Assembly (NCBI GenBank): GCA_002482845.1
Contig: DLGT01000005.1
Span: 12,418-76,417 of the forward strand
Length of the DNA stretch: 64,000 nucleotides
Origin: Saprospiraceae bacterium UBA7687
GTDB lineage: Bacteria; Bacteroidota; Bacteroidia; Chitinophagales; Saprospiraceae
Reading direction: 5' to 3'
Shown: piece by piece, positions 7,692 through 16,313 of the stretch
Position numbering within the stretch: the first letter of the stretch is position 1
Layout: every line of letters starts with the position of its first letter
Translations under genes and position numbers: made by a program
The notes under the pieces: generated by a model
What the model saw: only the letters and a program-made list of their open reading frames with translations
Database searches by the model: none
What the model was told of the DNA's origin: nothing

Positions 7692-8855
7692 ATGTCTACA
7701 GAAAAAATATTTATATTTGATACGACTTTACGTGATGGTGAACAAGTACCGGGTTGCAAATTACGTAAAGAACAAAAATTGACCATCGCTCGTCAGCTTG
7801 ATGCCTTCGGAGTAGATGTCATTGAAGCTGGCTTCCCCATATCAAGTCCAGGTGATTTCGAAGCTGTAAAAGAAGTAGCAGCAGTAGTTAAAAATGCCAC
7901 AGTTTGTGCGTTGTCTAGAGCCGTAGCCAAAGATATTGAAGTAGCTGCTGAAGCTGTCAAATATGCCAAATACCCAAGGATACACACTGGAATAGGTACT
8001 TCCGACAGCCACGTAAAATTTAAACTTAATACCACAAGAGAAGACATCATAGAAAGAGCTGTAAGTGCTGTAAAACTCGCTAAATCATTTGTAGAAGATG
8101 TTGAGTTTTATGCAGAAGATGCAGGCCGAACTGATAATGCTTTTTTAGCCCAAGTGTGTGAAGCCGTCATTAAAGCAGGTGCAACTGTCCTTAATATTCC
8201 CGACACAACAGGTTATTGTTTACCTCACGAATATGGTGAAAAAATAGCTTATCTGCGAGATAATGTCAATGGTATTCATAAGGCCATATTATCAACTCAT
8301 TGTCATAATGATCTCGGTATGGCTACTGCAAATTCAATTGCAGGTATAGAAAATGGCGCTAGACAAGTAGAATGTACCATAAATGGCATCGGCGAAAGAG
8401 CAGGAAATACTGCACTCGAAGAAGTAGTTATGATTTTAAAGCAAAGATTTGGACATCGTTATCATGCAAATGTCCACACGCCTATGTTGAAATCCATGAG
8501 TTTGCTTGTTTCTGAGACCATGGGAATGCCTGTTCAGGCTAACAAAGCTATCATCGGTGCTAATGCTTTTGCACATTCTTCTGGAATTCATCAAGATGGT
8601 GTCATAAAACATAGAGAAACCTATGAAATCATCGATCCTGCAGACGTTGGTGTAGACCAATCATCCATAGTTCTTACAGCTCGTTCAGGTAGAGCAGCAC
8701 TTGCATACAGATTTAAGGAACTAGGGCACCACCTTACTAAAGATGAGCTAGACATTGCATACAAATATTTTGTAATTCTAGCAGATCAACAAAAAGAAGT
8801 AGTAGATTCAGACCTTGAAGTTTTGTTCCAAGAAAAAGTCTATGCGTTGGCTTAA
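7692..8855 (+). CDS. leuA: 2-isopropylmalate synthase, short form without the regulatory domain
   Basis: Condenses acetyl-CoA with 2-oxoisovalerate, the first committed step of leucine synthesis. The TIM-barrel catalytic domain is complete: DTTLRDGEQ at 10-18, the metal-binding HCH at 203-205 and GIGERAGN soon after. At 387 residues it stops after the accessory helical segment and lacks the C-terminal leucine-binding regulatory domain (about 120-130 residues) of enterobacterial and mycobacterial LeuA. The reading frame ends cleanly and leuC follows 42 bases on, so this is a native short form rather than a truncation. The start is set by the upstream promoter. Homocitrate or citramalate synthase are relatives, but leuCDB next door favours LeuA. 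Confidence 0.93.
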   Translation: MSTEKIFIFDTTLRDGEQVPGCKLRKEQKLTIARQLDAFGVDVIEAGFPISSPGDFEAVKEVAAVVKNATVCALSRAVAKDIEVAAEAVKYAKYPRIHTGIGTSDSHVKFKLNTTREDIIERAVSAVKLAKSFVEDVEFYAEDAGRTDNAFLAQVCEAVIKAGATVLNIPDTTGYCLPHEYGEKIAYLRDNVNGIHKAILSTHCHNDLGMATANSIAGIENGARQVECTINGIGERAGNTALEEVVMILKQRFGHRYHANVHTPMLKSMSLLVSETMGMPVQANKAIIGANAFAHSSGIHQDGVIKHRETYEIIDPADVGVDQSSIVLTARSGRAALAYRFKELGHHLTKDELDIAYKYFVILADQQKEVVDSDLEVLFQEKVYALA

Positions 8856-8897
8856 CAATTGTACCTTTTATTTCAAATCCACATTTAAATTTATAAA

Positions 8898-10277
8898 GTG
8901 ACTTTATTCGAAAAAATATGGAATGCCCATATCGTCCGTGCCATTGATAAAAACAGGGACGTAATATATATAGACAAACATTTGATTCACGAGGTGACAA
9001 GCCCACAAGCATTTGATGGACTAAGATCACGTGGTTTAGGTATTTTTCGCAAGGAAAGAATCTTGGCTACAGCAGATCACAATGTACCCACATTGAACCA
9101 ACATTTACCCATAGAAGAACCTTTAAGTAGGCTTCAAGTAGAAAAATTGACCCAAAACTGTACAGAGTTTGATGTACACCTCTATGGTCTTGGTCATGAA
9201 TATCAAGGAATTGTACACGTCATAGGACCAGAACTTGGCATCACCTTACCAGGAATGACCATAGTTTGTGGAGATAGTCACACTAGTACACATGGTGCAT
9301 TTGGAAATATTGCTTTTGGTATCGGAACGAGTCAAGTAGAGCAAGTCATGGCCACACAATGCTTAATTCTAGAAAGGCCGAAAACCATGAGAATAAATGT
9401 CAATGGCAAATTAGGAAAAGGTGTTTCTGCTAAAGATATTATTCTATTCATAATCGCAAAATTAACAGCTGCAGGTGGTACTGGCTACTTCGTAGAATAT
9501 GCTGGTGAAGCCATCCGATCATTATCCATGGAAGCGCGTATGACTATTTGTAATATGAGTATCGAGATGGGTGCACGTGGTGGAATGATTGCACCAGATG
9601 ATGTAACTTTTGAATATATTAAAGGTAGGAAATTTGCTCCAAGTGGTACAAGATGGGAAGAAGCACTTGCCTATTGGAAAACCTTATATTCAGATGCTGA
9701 TGCAGTCTTTGATGCTGAATTTAGTTTTGATGCGGCTGATATAGCTCCTATGGTAACTTATGGTACCAATCCTGGTATGGGTATGCGTATATCGGACACA
9801 ATTTCATTAGAAAATAATTCAGAATCTAACATCAAATCTTTGGCGTACATGGGTATGACTGCAGGAGAATCAATGATTGGTAAAAAAATCCAAAACGTTT
9901 TTATCGGTAGTTGTACCAATAGTAGAATAGAAGACCTCCGAGAAGTAGCTGCTTTTGTGACTGGAAAACAAAAAGCTTCCCATGTTAAAGTTTATATCGT
10001 CCCGGGTTCAAAACAAGTAGAAATTCAAGCAAAAGCAGAAGGACTAGACAGAATATTTGCAGATGCAGGATTCGAACTTCGAGAGCCAGGATGTAGCGCA
10101 TGTCTAGGAATGAATGAAGACAAAATCCCTACAGGCGAATATTGCGTCTCCACTTCAAATCGTAACTTTGAAGGACGGCAAGGACCTGGTGCAAGAACCA
10201 TTCTTGCTAGTCCACTAATGGCTGCAGCCGCTGCGATCAATGGAGAAATAGTAGATATTCGCAACTATTTAAATTAA
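8898..10277 (+). CDS. leuC: 3-isopropylmalate dehydratase large subunit
   Basis: With LeuD it isomerises 2- to 3-isopropylmalate through a 4Fe-4S cluster. The 459-residue protein belongs to the aconitase superfamily. The cluster ligands are C339 (GSCTNSR) and C399 plus C402 (PGCSACLGM), and the substrate-region GDSHTSTHGAFG (125-136) is intact. The start is GTG at 8898; no upstream ATG preserves the family N-terminus (MTLFEKIWNAHIV). It is the second gene of the leu operon, and leuD starts 9 bases after its stop. Confidence 0.97.
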   Translation: MTLFEKIWNAHIVRAIDKNRDVIYIDKHLIHEVTSPQAFDGLRSRGLGIFRKERILATADHNVPTLNQHLPIEEPLSRLQVEKLTQNCTEFDVHLYGLGHEYQGIVHVIGPELGITLPGMTIVCGDSHTSTHGAFGNIAFGIGTSQVEQVMATQCLILERPKTMRINVNGKLGKGVSAKDIILFIIAKLTAAGGTGYFVEYAGEAIRSLSMEARMTICNMSIEMGARGGMIAPDDVTFEYIKGRKFAPSGTRWEEALAYWKTLYSDADAVFDAEFSFDAADIAPMVTYGTNPGMGMRISDTISLENNSESNIKSLAYMGMTAGESMIGKKIQNVFIGSCTNSRIEDLREVAAFVTGKQKASHVKVYIVPGSKQVEIQAKAEGLDRIFADAGFELREPGCSACLGMNEDKIPTGEYCVSTSNRNFEGRQGPGARTILASPLMAAAAAINGEIVDIRNYLN

Positions 10278-10286
10278 AAAGTCAAA

Positions 10287-10877
10287 ATGGAAAAGTTAGA
10301 TAAAATAATAAGTACGGCTGTGCCCATGCCCATAGAAGACGTGGACACAGATCAGATTATACCAGCAAGATTTCTCAAAGCTGTCTCAAAAGAAGGTTTT
10401 GGCGAAAATCTTTTCAGGGATTGGAGATATACACAAGATGGCAATCAAGTCGCTGACTTTGTTCTAAACAATGACACTTATGGTGGTAAAATTTTAGTGG
10501 CCGGTAGAAATTTTGGTTGTGGTTCTAGTAGAGAACACGCAGCTTGGGCACTTGCAGATTATGGATTTCGTGTAGTTATCAGCAGCTTTTTTGCGGATAT
10601 TTTTCGTGGAAATGCACTAAATAATGGTATTCTTCCACTTCAAGTAAGTCAGCAAACCCTTGACGAAATATTCAAGACAATTGAAAACAATCCTAATGCC
10701 CTATTAGAAATTGATGTCGAAAAACAAACTTTACAGATAAATGACAAATCAGTTACTTTTGATATCGACCCGTACAAAAAAGTCTGTTTGATAAATGGTT
10801 ATGACGATATTGATTATCTCCTTAGTATTAAAAATGATATCGAGTATTTTGAAAAAAATAGAATATTCTCACTTTAG
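10287..10877 (+). CDS. leuD: 3-isopropylmalate dehydratase small subunit
   Basis: The swivelling small subunit of isopropylmalate isomerase, 196 residues as expected. The family marks are DVDTDQIIPARFLK near residue 20 and FGCGSSREHAAWAL, which contacts substrate in the LeuCD complex. It is tightly packed between leuC (9-base gap) and leuB (9-base gap), so one transcript is likely. Nothing is odd. Confidence 0.97.
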   Translation: MEKLDKIISTAVPMPIEDVDTDQIIPARFLKAVSKEGFGENLFRDWRYTQDGNQVADFVLNNDTYGGKILVAGRNFGCGSSREHAAWALADYGFRVVISSFFADIFRGNALNNGILPLQVSQQTLDEIFKTIENNPNALLEIDVEKQTLQINDKSVTFDIDPYKKVCLINGYDDIDYLLSIKNDIEYFEKNRIFSL

Positions 10878-10886
10878 TAATTAAAA

Positions 10887-11948
10887 ATGAACCAAAAGAA
10901 ATTAAATAAAATTACCGTTTTACCTGGTGACGGTATCGGTCCGGAAGTAGTTACCCAAGCGTTAAAAGTATTAAAAGCAATTGGTAAAAAATACGGACAT
11001 CAATGGGAAATTAAAGAAGCTTTGATCGGAGCTTGTGCTATAGACACTACAGGTGATCCTTTTCCAGAGGCTTCACTCATTGCCTGCCAAGATGCAGATG
11101 CTATACTTTTAGGTGCCATCGGAGATCCTAAATACGACAATGATCCATCCGCCAAAGTTAGACCAGAACAAGGTTTATTGAGAATGAGAAAATCTCTAGG
11201 TCTTTACGCAAATATCAGACCCGTCAAGATTTATGAGCAATTAGTTCATCTTTCCGTTTTCAAACCCGAAATCTTAAAAAACGTAGATTTTGTCATTTAT
11301 AGAGAACTTACAGGTGGCATTTATTTTGGAGAAAAAGTAAAAGAAGCGACTTATTCTTCTGATTTGTGTCTGTACCACAAATACGAAGTAGAAAGAATAA
11401 CTCATTTAGCATTCCAACAAGCAATGACAAGAAGAAAAAAGCTGACCTTAGTGGACAAAGCTAATGTCCTAGAAACATCAAGACTGTGGAGATCTGTGGT
11501 TCAAGAAATTAGTACACAATATCCTGAGGTAGCACTTGATTTTTTATTCATAGACAATGCTGCTATGCAAGTGATATTAAATCCTTCTAGATTTGATGTT
11601 GTTTTGTGTGACAATTTATTTGGAGATATCCTATCTGACGAAGCTAGTGTGCTTTCTGGTTCTATGGGTTTACTTCCATCAGCTTCCAAGGGTGAGACAA
11701 CTGCTTTATACGAGCCTATTCATGGTTCTTACCCACAAGCAGCGGGGAAAGATATTGCGAATCCACTTGCAACCATATTATCTGTAGAAATGATGCTAAG
11801 AGACTTTGGATATATCCACGAAGCAGACGACATCATTAAAGCTGTAGATAGTTGTATCGCTGAAGGGTATTTGACAGAGGACCTTAGACCTGAAGTTGCT
11901 GTCGGATGTGCTGCTGTTGGCGACAGAGTAGCAAGTAGTATTATCTAA
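10887..11948 (+). CDS. leuB: 3-isopropylmalate dehydrogenase
   Basis: NAD-dependent oxidative decarboxylation of 3-isopropylmalate to 2-oxoisocaproate, the last leucine-specific step before transamination. The 353-residue protein opens with ITVLPGDGIGPEV. It has the substrate-arginine region LLRMRKSLGLYANIRP, RELTGGIYFG, and the metal-binding CDNLFGDILSDEAS. The cofactor segment PIHGSYPQAAGKDIANPLA indicates NAD use as in other LeuB (family knowledge). It is the last gene of the leu segment; a 375-bp gap with a structured element follows before ilvD. Confidence 0.97.
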   Translation: MNQKKLNKITVLPGDGIGPEVVTQALKVLKAIGKKYGHQWEIKEALIGACAIDTTGDPFPEASLIACQDADAILLGAIGDPKYDNDPSAKVRPEQGLLRMRKSLGLYANIRPVKIYEQLVHLSVFKPEILKNVDFVIYRELTGGIYFGEKVKEATYSSDLCLYHKYEVERITHLAFQQAMTRRKKLTLVDKANVLETSRLWRSVVQEISTQYPEVALDFLFIDNAAMQVILNPSRFDVVLCDNLFGDILSDEASVLSGSMGLLPSASKGETTALYEPIHGSYPQAAGKDIANPLATILSVEMMLRDFGYIHEADDIIKAVDSCIAEGYLTEDLRPEVAVGCAAVGDRVASSII

Positions 11949-11950
11949 GT

Positions 11951-12265
11951 TTGAGCCCATTCCGAAAAGTCCTTAATTCAAATAAAATGGAGAAACTTAA
12001 TTTCTACTACATTGATAATCAGGTGTTTCCCTTTAGGGTCAGGGTAAAAAACGGCTGATTATCAATCAATTTGTGTATTCGGAGTGGATTCAAGTTTGGC
12101 TTTTACCTTGTCGAAAAGTATGTTTAAACAGTGTTTAAAATGAATTTAAAGTTGTAATTTTTTGTATCATAATTAATTGATATTCATTTTATTACATAAA
12201 TTTTCTTCAACTTGTAAGCCGTAATGGTTTTTAAACATTTAGTCGTTACCCTTCTCTAATGATTT
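11951..12265. other. intergenic region leuB-ilvD with a nested inverted-repeat element
   Basis: No convincing gene lies here. A perfect 12-bp inverted repeat, ATTGATAATCAG (12011-12022) and CTGATTATCAAT (12055-12066), is nested inside a second pair, CCATTCCGA (11957-11965) and TCGGAGTGG (12079-12087), which pairs fully in RNA with one G-U. The motif CGAAAAGT occurs near both edges (11963-11970, 12112-12119). A 23-codon ORF (11987-12058) ends within the inner arm. Further on, TGTTTAAACA (12120-12129) is palindromic and is followed by a second TGTTTAAA-like half. The rest, to the ilvD promoter, is plain AT-rich sequence. Confidence 0.5.
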
Positions 12266-12273
12266 TATCTTTG
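12266..12273 (+). promoter_or_regulatory. -7 box of the ilv operon promoter
   Basis: TATCTTTG fits TAnnTTTG. A start near 12280 gives a leader of about 44 bases to the ilvD ATG at 12324. No clear -33 TTG is seen at the right distance. Confidence 0.45.
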
Positions 12274-12323
12274 TCATCCTATTGAGACCTAAATAGGTAT
12301 TGATATTTAAAAAACACATTTTC

Positions 12324-13988
12324 ATGTTAAATAAGTATAGCAGACACGTCACCCAAGATCCTTCACAACCAGCAGCTCAAGCCATGCTTCACGCAATTGG
12401 TTTGTCCAAAAGTGATTTGCTCAAAGCTCAAATAGGTATTGCAAGTACAGGTTGGGATGGCAATCCATGCAATATGCATCTCAACGACTTGGCTAAGGAT
12501 ATTAAAAAAGGTGTGAATGGCGAAGGACTTGTCGGATTGGTATTTAATACAATCGGTGTCAGCGATGGCATCTCCATGGGAACAGCGGGCATGAGATTTT
12601 CGCTTCCTTCAAGAGATATTATCGCAGACTCTATCGAGACAGTCGTTTCTGCACAATGGTACGATGGTGTAATTACTGTTGTTGGTTGTGACAAAAATAT
12701 GCCAGGAGCACTTATGGCTTTAGGTAGATTGAATAGACCAGGCATCATTGTTTATGGTGGCACTATTGCACCAGGTTGCCATGCTGGAAAAAATCTTGAT
12801 GTAGTATCCGCTTTCGAAGCATTAGGTCAAAAGTTAAGTGGCGAGATCAATCAAGAAACCTTTGAAAATGTAATCTTGAAAGCTTGTCCGGGAGCAGGAG
12901 CTTGTGGTGGAATGTACACAGCAAATACGATGGCATCGGCTATTGAAGCTTTAGGCATGAGTTTACCTTACAATTCATCAAATCCTGCAGTCAGCAAAAA
13001 CAAAGCAGATGAATGTGCAATATTAGGTAAAGCTATCCTAAATCTGCTTGAAAAAGATATAAAACCAAGAGATATTGTCACCTTAAAATCTCTTGAAAAT
13101 GCTGTCAAGCTTATCACTGTTTTGGGTGGTAGTACCAATTCTGTGCTTCATTTAATTGCTGTAGCTGATGCTTTTGAATTGCCTTTTACGTTAGATGATT
13201 TCCAGAAATGGAGCAATGAAACACCATTCCTTGCCGATCTCAAACCAAGTGGAAAATATGTGATGCAAGACCTTCACGAAGTCGGTGGAATTCCTGCTGT
13301 CATGAAAATGATGCTAAACGAAGGATTGCTCGATGGCAGCTGCTTGACCGTTACAGGACAAACGATCGCTGAAAATCTAGAAAACATCAACCCATTGGAT
13401 GAAAATCAAAAAGTAGTATTCCCTGTAAACCAACCTATTAAAACCACAGGACACATCCAAATCTTGTATGGAAATCTAGCAACTGAAGGTTCTGTTGCAA
13501 AAATAACAGGCAAAGAAGGTGAAAAATTTATTGGTCCTGCTAGGGTTTATGATTCGGAAGAACTAGCAAATATTGGCATTCAAAATAATGAAATCACGGA
13601 AGGAGATGTCATCATCATCAGATATTGTGGACCAAAAGGTGGTCCAGGTATGCCCGAAATGCTCAAACCTACATCTCTAATAATGGGTGCAGGACTTGGC
13701 AAATCAATTGCCTTGGTTACCGATGGAAGATTTTCAGGAGGTACACATGGATTTGTAGTAGGTCATGTCACACCCGAAGCTTATGATGGTGGTAACATAG
13801 CATTGATCGAGAATGGAGATATTATTGTCATTGATGCAGTGAGTAATACCATCTCAGTAGATTTGGATGAAAATACACTTCAAGCAAGAAAACAAAAGTG
13901 GGTACAACCAAATGAAGTTTTAAAAGGATTCTTAAAAAAATATAGAGCGAGCGTATCTTCTGCAAGTCAAGGATGCATCACTTGTTAA
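12324..13988 (+). CDS. ilvD: dihydroxy-acid dehydratase
   Basis: Dehydrates dihydroxy-isovalerate and dihydroxy-methylvalerate to the 2-oxo acids of valine and isoleucine, using an Fe-S cluster. It is 554 residues from MLNKYSRHVT. The three cluster cysteines are C49 (GNPCNMH), C122 (GCDKNMPG) and one in CPGAGACGGMYTANTMA. The C-terminal GRFSGGTHGFVVGHVTPEA stretch is typical. I preferred ATG 12324 to the in-frame TTG at 12300 because it matches the family N-terminus and the promoter spacing. It ends in SQGCITC, normal for the family. First gene of the ilv run. Confidence 0.96.
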   Translation: MLNKYSRHVTQDPSQPAAQAMLHAIGLSKSDLLKAQIGIASTGWDGNPCNMHLNDLAKDIKKGVNGEGLVGLVFNTIGVSDGISMGTAGMRFSLPSRDIIADSIETVVSAQWYDGVITVVGCDKNMPGALMALGRLNRPGIIVYGGTIAPGCHAGKNLDVVSAFEALGQKLSGEINQETFENVILKACPGAGACGGMYTANTMASAIEALGMSLPYNSSNPAVSKNKADECAILGKAILNLLEKDIKPRDIVTLKSLENAVKLITVLGGSTNSVLHLIAVADAFELPFTLDDFQKWSNETPFLADLKPSGKYVMQDLHEVGGIPAVMKMMLNEGLLDGSCLTVTGQTIAENLENINPLDENQKVVFPVNQPIKTTGHIQILYGNLATEGSVAKITGKEGEKFIGPARVYDSEELANIGIQNNEITEGDVIIIRYCGPKGGPGMPEMLKPTSLIMGAGLGKSIALVTDGRFSGGTHGFVVGHVTPEAYDGGNIALIENGDIIVIDAVSNTISVDLDENTLQARKQKWVQPNEVLKGFLKKYRASVSSASQGCITC

Positions 13989-14006
13989 TCATAAAAAAGT
14001 AACATT

Positions 14007-15743
14007 ATGGAAGTAATGGAAGTAAAATCTAATCAGGAAATCACCGACCAAAAGATCATGGTATCTGGTGCCGAAGTGGTCATCAGATGTCTAATAGAAG
14101 AAGGTGTAAAAACTATTTTTGGATATCCTGGTGGCGCTATTATGCCTGTGTATGATGCACTTTTTGATTTTGAAGATCAGATTACCCACATACTCACTAG
14201 ACATGAACAGGGCGCTATTCATGCCGCAGAAGGTATGGCCAGAGTAAGCAGACAACCAGGTGTGGTGTTTGCAACATCAGGTCCTGGTGCCACCAATCTA
14301 ATGACAGGTCTCGGTGATGCATTGATGGATTCTACGCCATTAGTATGTATTACTGGTCAAGTATTTGCACATCTTTTAGGTTCTGATGCTTTCCAGGAAG
14401 TAGATGTCATTGGTTGTACGAATACCATCACCAAATGGAATTATCAAGTAACCAATGCGTCAGAAATTTGTGATGCTATTGCCAAAGCTTTTTATGTAGC
14501 CAACTCTGGTAGACCTGGTCCTGTCTTGATTGATATCACAAAAAATGCTCAAATAGATAAAACCCATTTTGAATATAATCGTAAACCTGTAGTAAGGTCG
14601 TATCACCCAAAACCAACAGTCAATCTAGATAAAATCAAAGAAGCTGCTGATCTCATAAATTCAGCAAAAAAACCATTTATATTAGCTGGACACGGAATCC
14701 ATATCTCTCATGCGCAAGAAGTTTTTAAAGATTTTGTAGAAAAAACAGGAATACCTGTGGGCAGCACGATTCATGGATTATCCGCACTCTCTGATGATCA
14801 CCCTTTGATGAAAGGAATGTTAGGTATGCACGGCAATTTAGCGCCAAATGTACTAACCAACTCTTGTGATGTGTTGATTGCCATCGGAATGAGATTTGAC
14901 GACCGAGTCACTGGCAATTTATCTAAATATGCCAAACAAGCCAAAGTCATTCACATAGAAATAGATCCTTCTGAGATCGACAAAAACGTAAAAACAACCG
15001 TTGCAATCTTAGCAGATGCCAAAGAAGCGCTTCAGTTGCTTCTTGAAAAAGTGGATCATAAAACTTACCCTGAATGGTATCAGCAATTCGATAAATTGTA
15101 CCAAAAAGAGTATGATAAAGTAATCTCTAGAGACCTAGACATCAGCCTTGACAAACCAATGACGATGGGTAGAGTTATAAAAGAAATATCAAGACAAACG
15201 TTTGGAAAAGCAATAGTAACTACCGATGTAGGTCAACACCAAATGGCCGCGGCTAGATATTATGACTATCTCGGCGATAACCAATGGGTTTCTTCTGGCG
15301 GTGCAGGCACAATGGGATATGGACTTCCTGCAGCTATTGGTGCAAAAGTAGCTGGCAAAGACCGAACGGTGGTCGCATTTATTGGTGATGGTGGTTTTCA
15401 GATGACACTTCAGGAGTTGGGTGTTTGTGCTCAATGGAATATTGGTGTCAAAATCATTATTCTTGATAATGAATTCTTAGGAATGGTACGTCAGTGGCAA
15501 GAGTTGTTTTTTGAAAGAAGATATTCGTCTGTGGAATTAAAGAATCCGAATTTCTGTATGATATCTGAAGGATTCGGTGTCAAAGCAAAAAAAATAACAA
15601 TAGCTTCCGAATTGGAATCAGCAGTTGCAGAAATGCTTGCATGCGACGGTCCATACTTGCTTCATGTCATGGTAGAAAAAGAAGACAACGTCTTCCCTAT
15701 GATTGCAACGGGCAAAGCTGTAGACGAAATTACACTTGATTAA
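14007..15743 (+). CDS. ilvB: acetolactate synthase large (catalytic) subunit
   Basis: Thiamine diphosphate enzyme joining pyruvate with pyruvate or 2-oxobutyrate, the first common step to valine, leucine and isoleucine. The 578-residue protein has three domains: a PYR domain with the activating glutamate in TRHEQGAIHAAEG (about residue 69), a central FAD-binding domain, and a PP domain with the ThDP motif GDGGFQMTLQELG and a later DNEFLGMVRQWQE. It begins 18 bases after ilvD. The start at 14007 versus a second in-frame ATG at 14016 is not decided by sequence. Confidence 0.97.
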   Translation: MEVMEVKSNQEITDQKIMVSGAEVVIRCLIEEGVKTIFGYPGGAIMPVYDALFDFEDQITHILTRHEQGAIHAAEGMARVSRQPGVVFATSGPGATNLMTGLGDALMDSTPLVCITGQVFAHLLGSDAFQEVDVIGCTNTITKWNYQVTNASEICDAIAKAFYVANSGRPGPVLIDITKNAQIDKTHFEYNRKPVVRSYHPKPTVNLDKIKEAADLINSAKKPFILAGHGIHISHAQEVFKDFVEKTGIPVGSTIHGLSALSDDHPLMKGMLGMHGNLAPNVLTNSCDVLIAIGMRFDDRVTGNLSKYAKQAKVIHIEIDPSEIDKNVKTTVAILADAKEALQLLLEKVDHKTYPEWYQQFDKLYQKEYDKVISRDLDISLDKPMTMGRVIKEISRQTFGKAIVTTDVGQHQMAAARYYDYLGDNQWVSSGGAGTMGYGLPAAIGAKVAGKDRTVVAFIGDGGFQMTLQELGVCAQWNIGVKIIILDNEFLGMVRQWQELFFERRYSSVELKNPNFCMISEGFGVKAKKITIASELESAVAEMLACDGPYLLHVMVEKEDNVFPMIATGKAVDEITLD

Positions 15744-15759
15744 TATAAAGGAAATAGAG

Positions 15760-16278
15760 ATGCAAGAATATACATTGACGGTATTTAGTGAAGACAAAAC
15801 TGGACTGCTAAGTAGAATAGTAGCCATCATAGCTCGCAGACATTTTGATATCAAAAGTATCACCGTTTCTCCTTCTTCTATGGAAGGCATATATAGATTT
15901 ACCATCATGCTCGTCCTAGAAGAAGAGCAGGTCAGAAAATTGACAGAACAAATAGAAAAGCAAGTCGATGTGCTAAAAGCTTTTTATTATGACAATAGTC
16001 AGATCATTTATCAAGAGATAGCGCTCTACAAAGTGCCCACTGAAGCATTTTATGATGGCGATAATGTAGAAAGACTCATCAGAAGACATAATGCACGTAT
16101 TCTCACGATAGAAAAAGAATATATCGTCATCGAAAAAACAGGTCATCAATTTGAAACAGAAGCGTTACTTACCGAATTAAAAGAAATCGGCATTTACGAA
16201 TTTGTAAGATCTGGTCGTGTGGCTATCGTCAAACCTATGGAAAGACTCAAAAATTATCTTAAATCAATAGAAGCTTAA
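15760..16278 (+). CDS. ilvN: acetolactate synthase small (regulatory) subunit
   Basis: Activates the large subunit and in most bacteria confers valine feedback inhibition. The 172-residue protein has an N-terminal ACT domain (YTLTVFSEDKTGLLSRI, then SITVSPSS) and a second ACT-like C-terminal domain. I chose the ATG at 15760 (MQEYTL) over the in-frame TTG at 15736, which would overlap ilvB by 8 bases and add residues absent from the family. The presence of this subunit puts the visible allosteric control of the pathway here rather than at LeuA. Confidence 0.95.
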   Translation: MQEYTLTVFSEDKTGLLSRIVAIIARRHFDIKSITVSPSSMEGIYRFTIMLVLEEEQVRKLTEQIEKQVDVLKAFYYDNSQIIYQEIALYKVPTEAFYDGDNVERLIRRHNARILTIEKEYIVIEKTGHQFETEALLTELKEIGIYEFVRSGRVAIVKPMERLKNYLKSIEA

Positions 16279-16313
16279 AACAATACTTATTTCATAAATC
16301 TAAATAAAATAAT

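Noticed and set aside
11987..12058. 23-codon ORF as an ilv leader peptide
   Set aside because: It lies about 280 bases before ilvD and upstream of the likely ilv promoter, and is not enriched in runs of Leu/Ile/Val codons.
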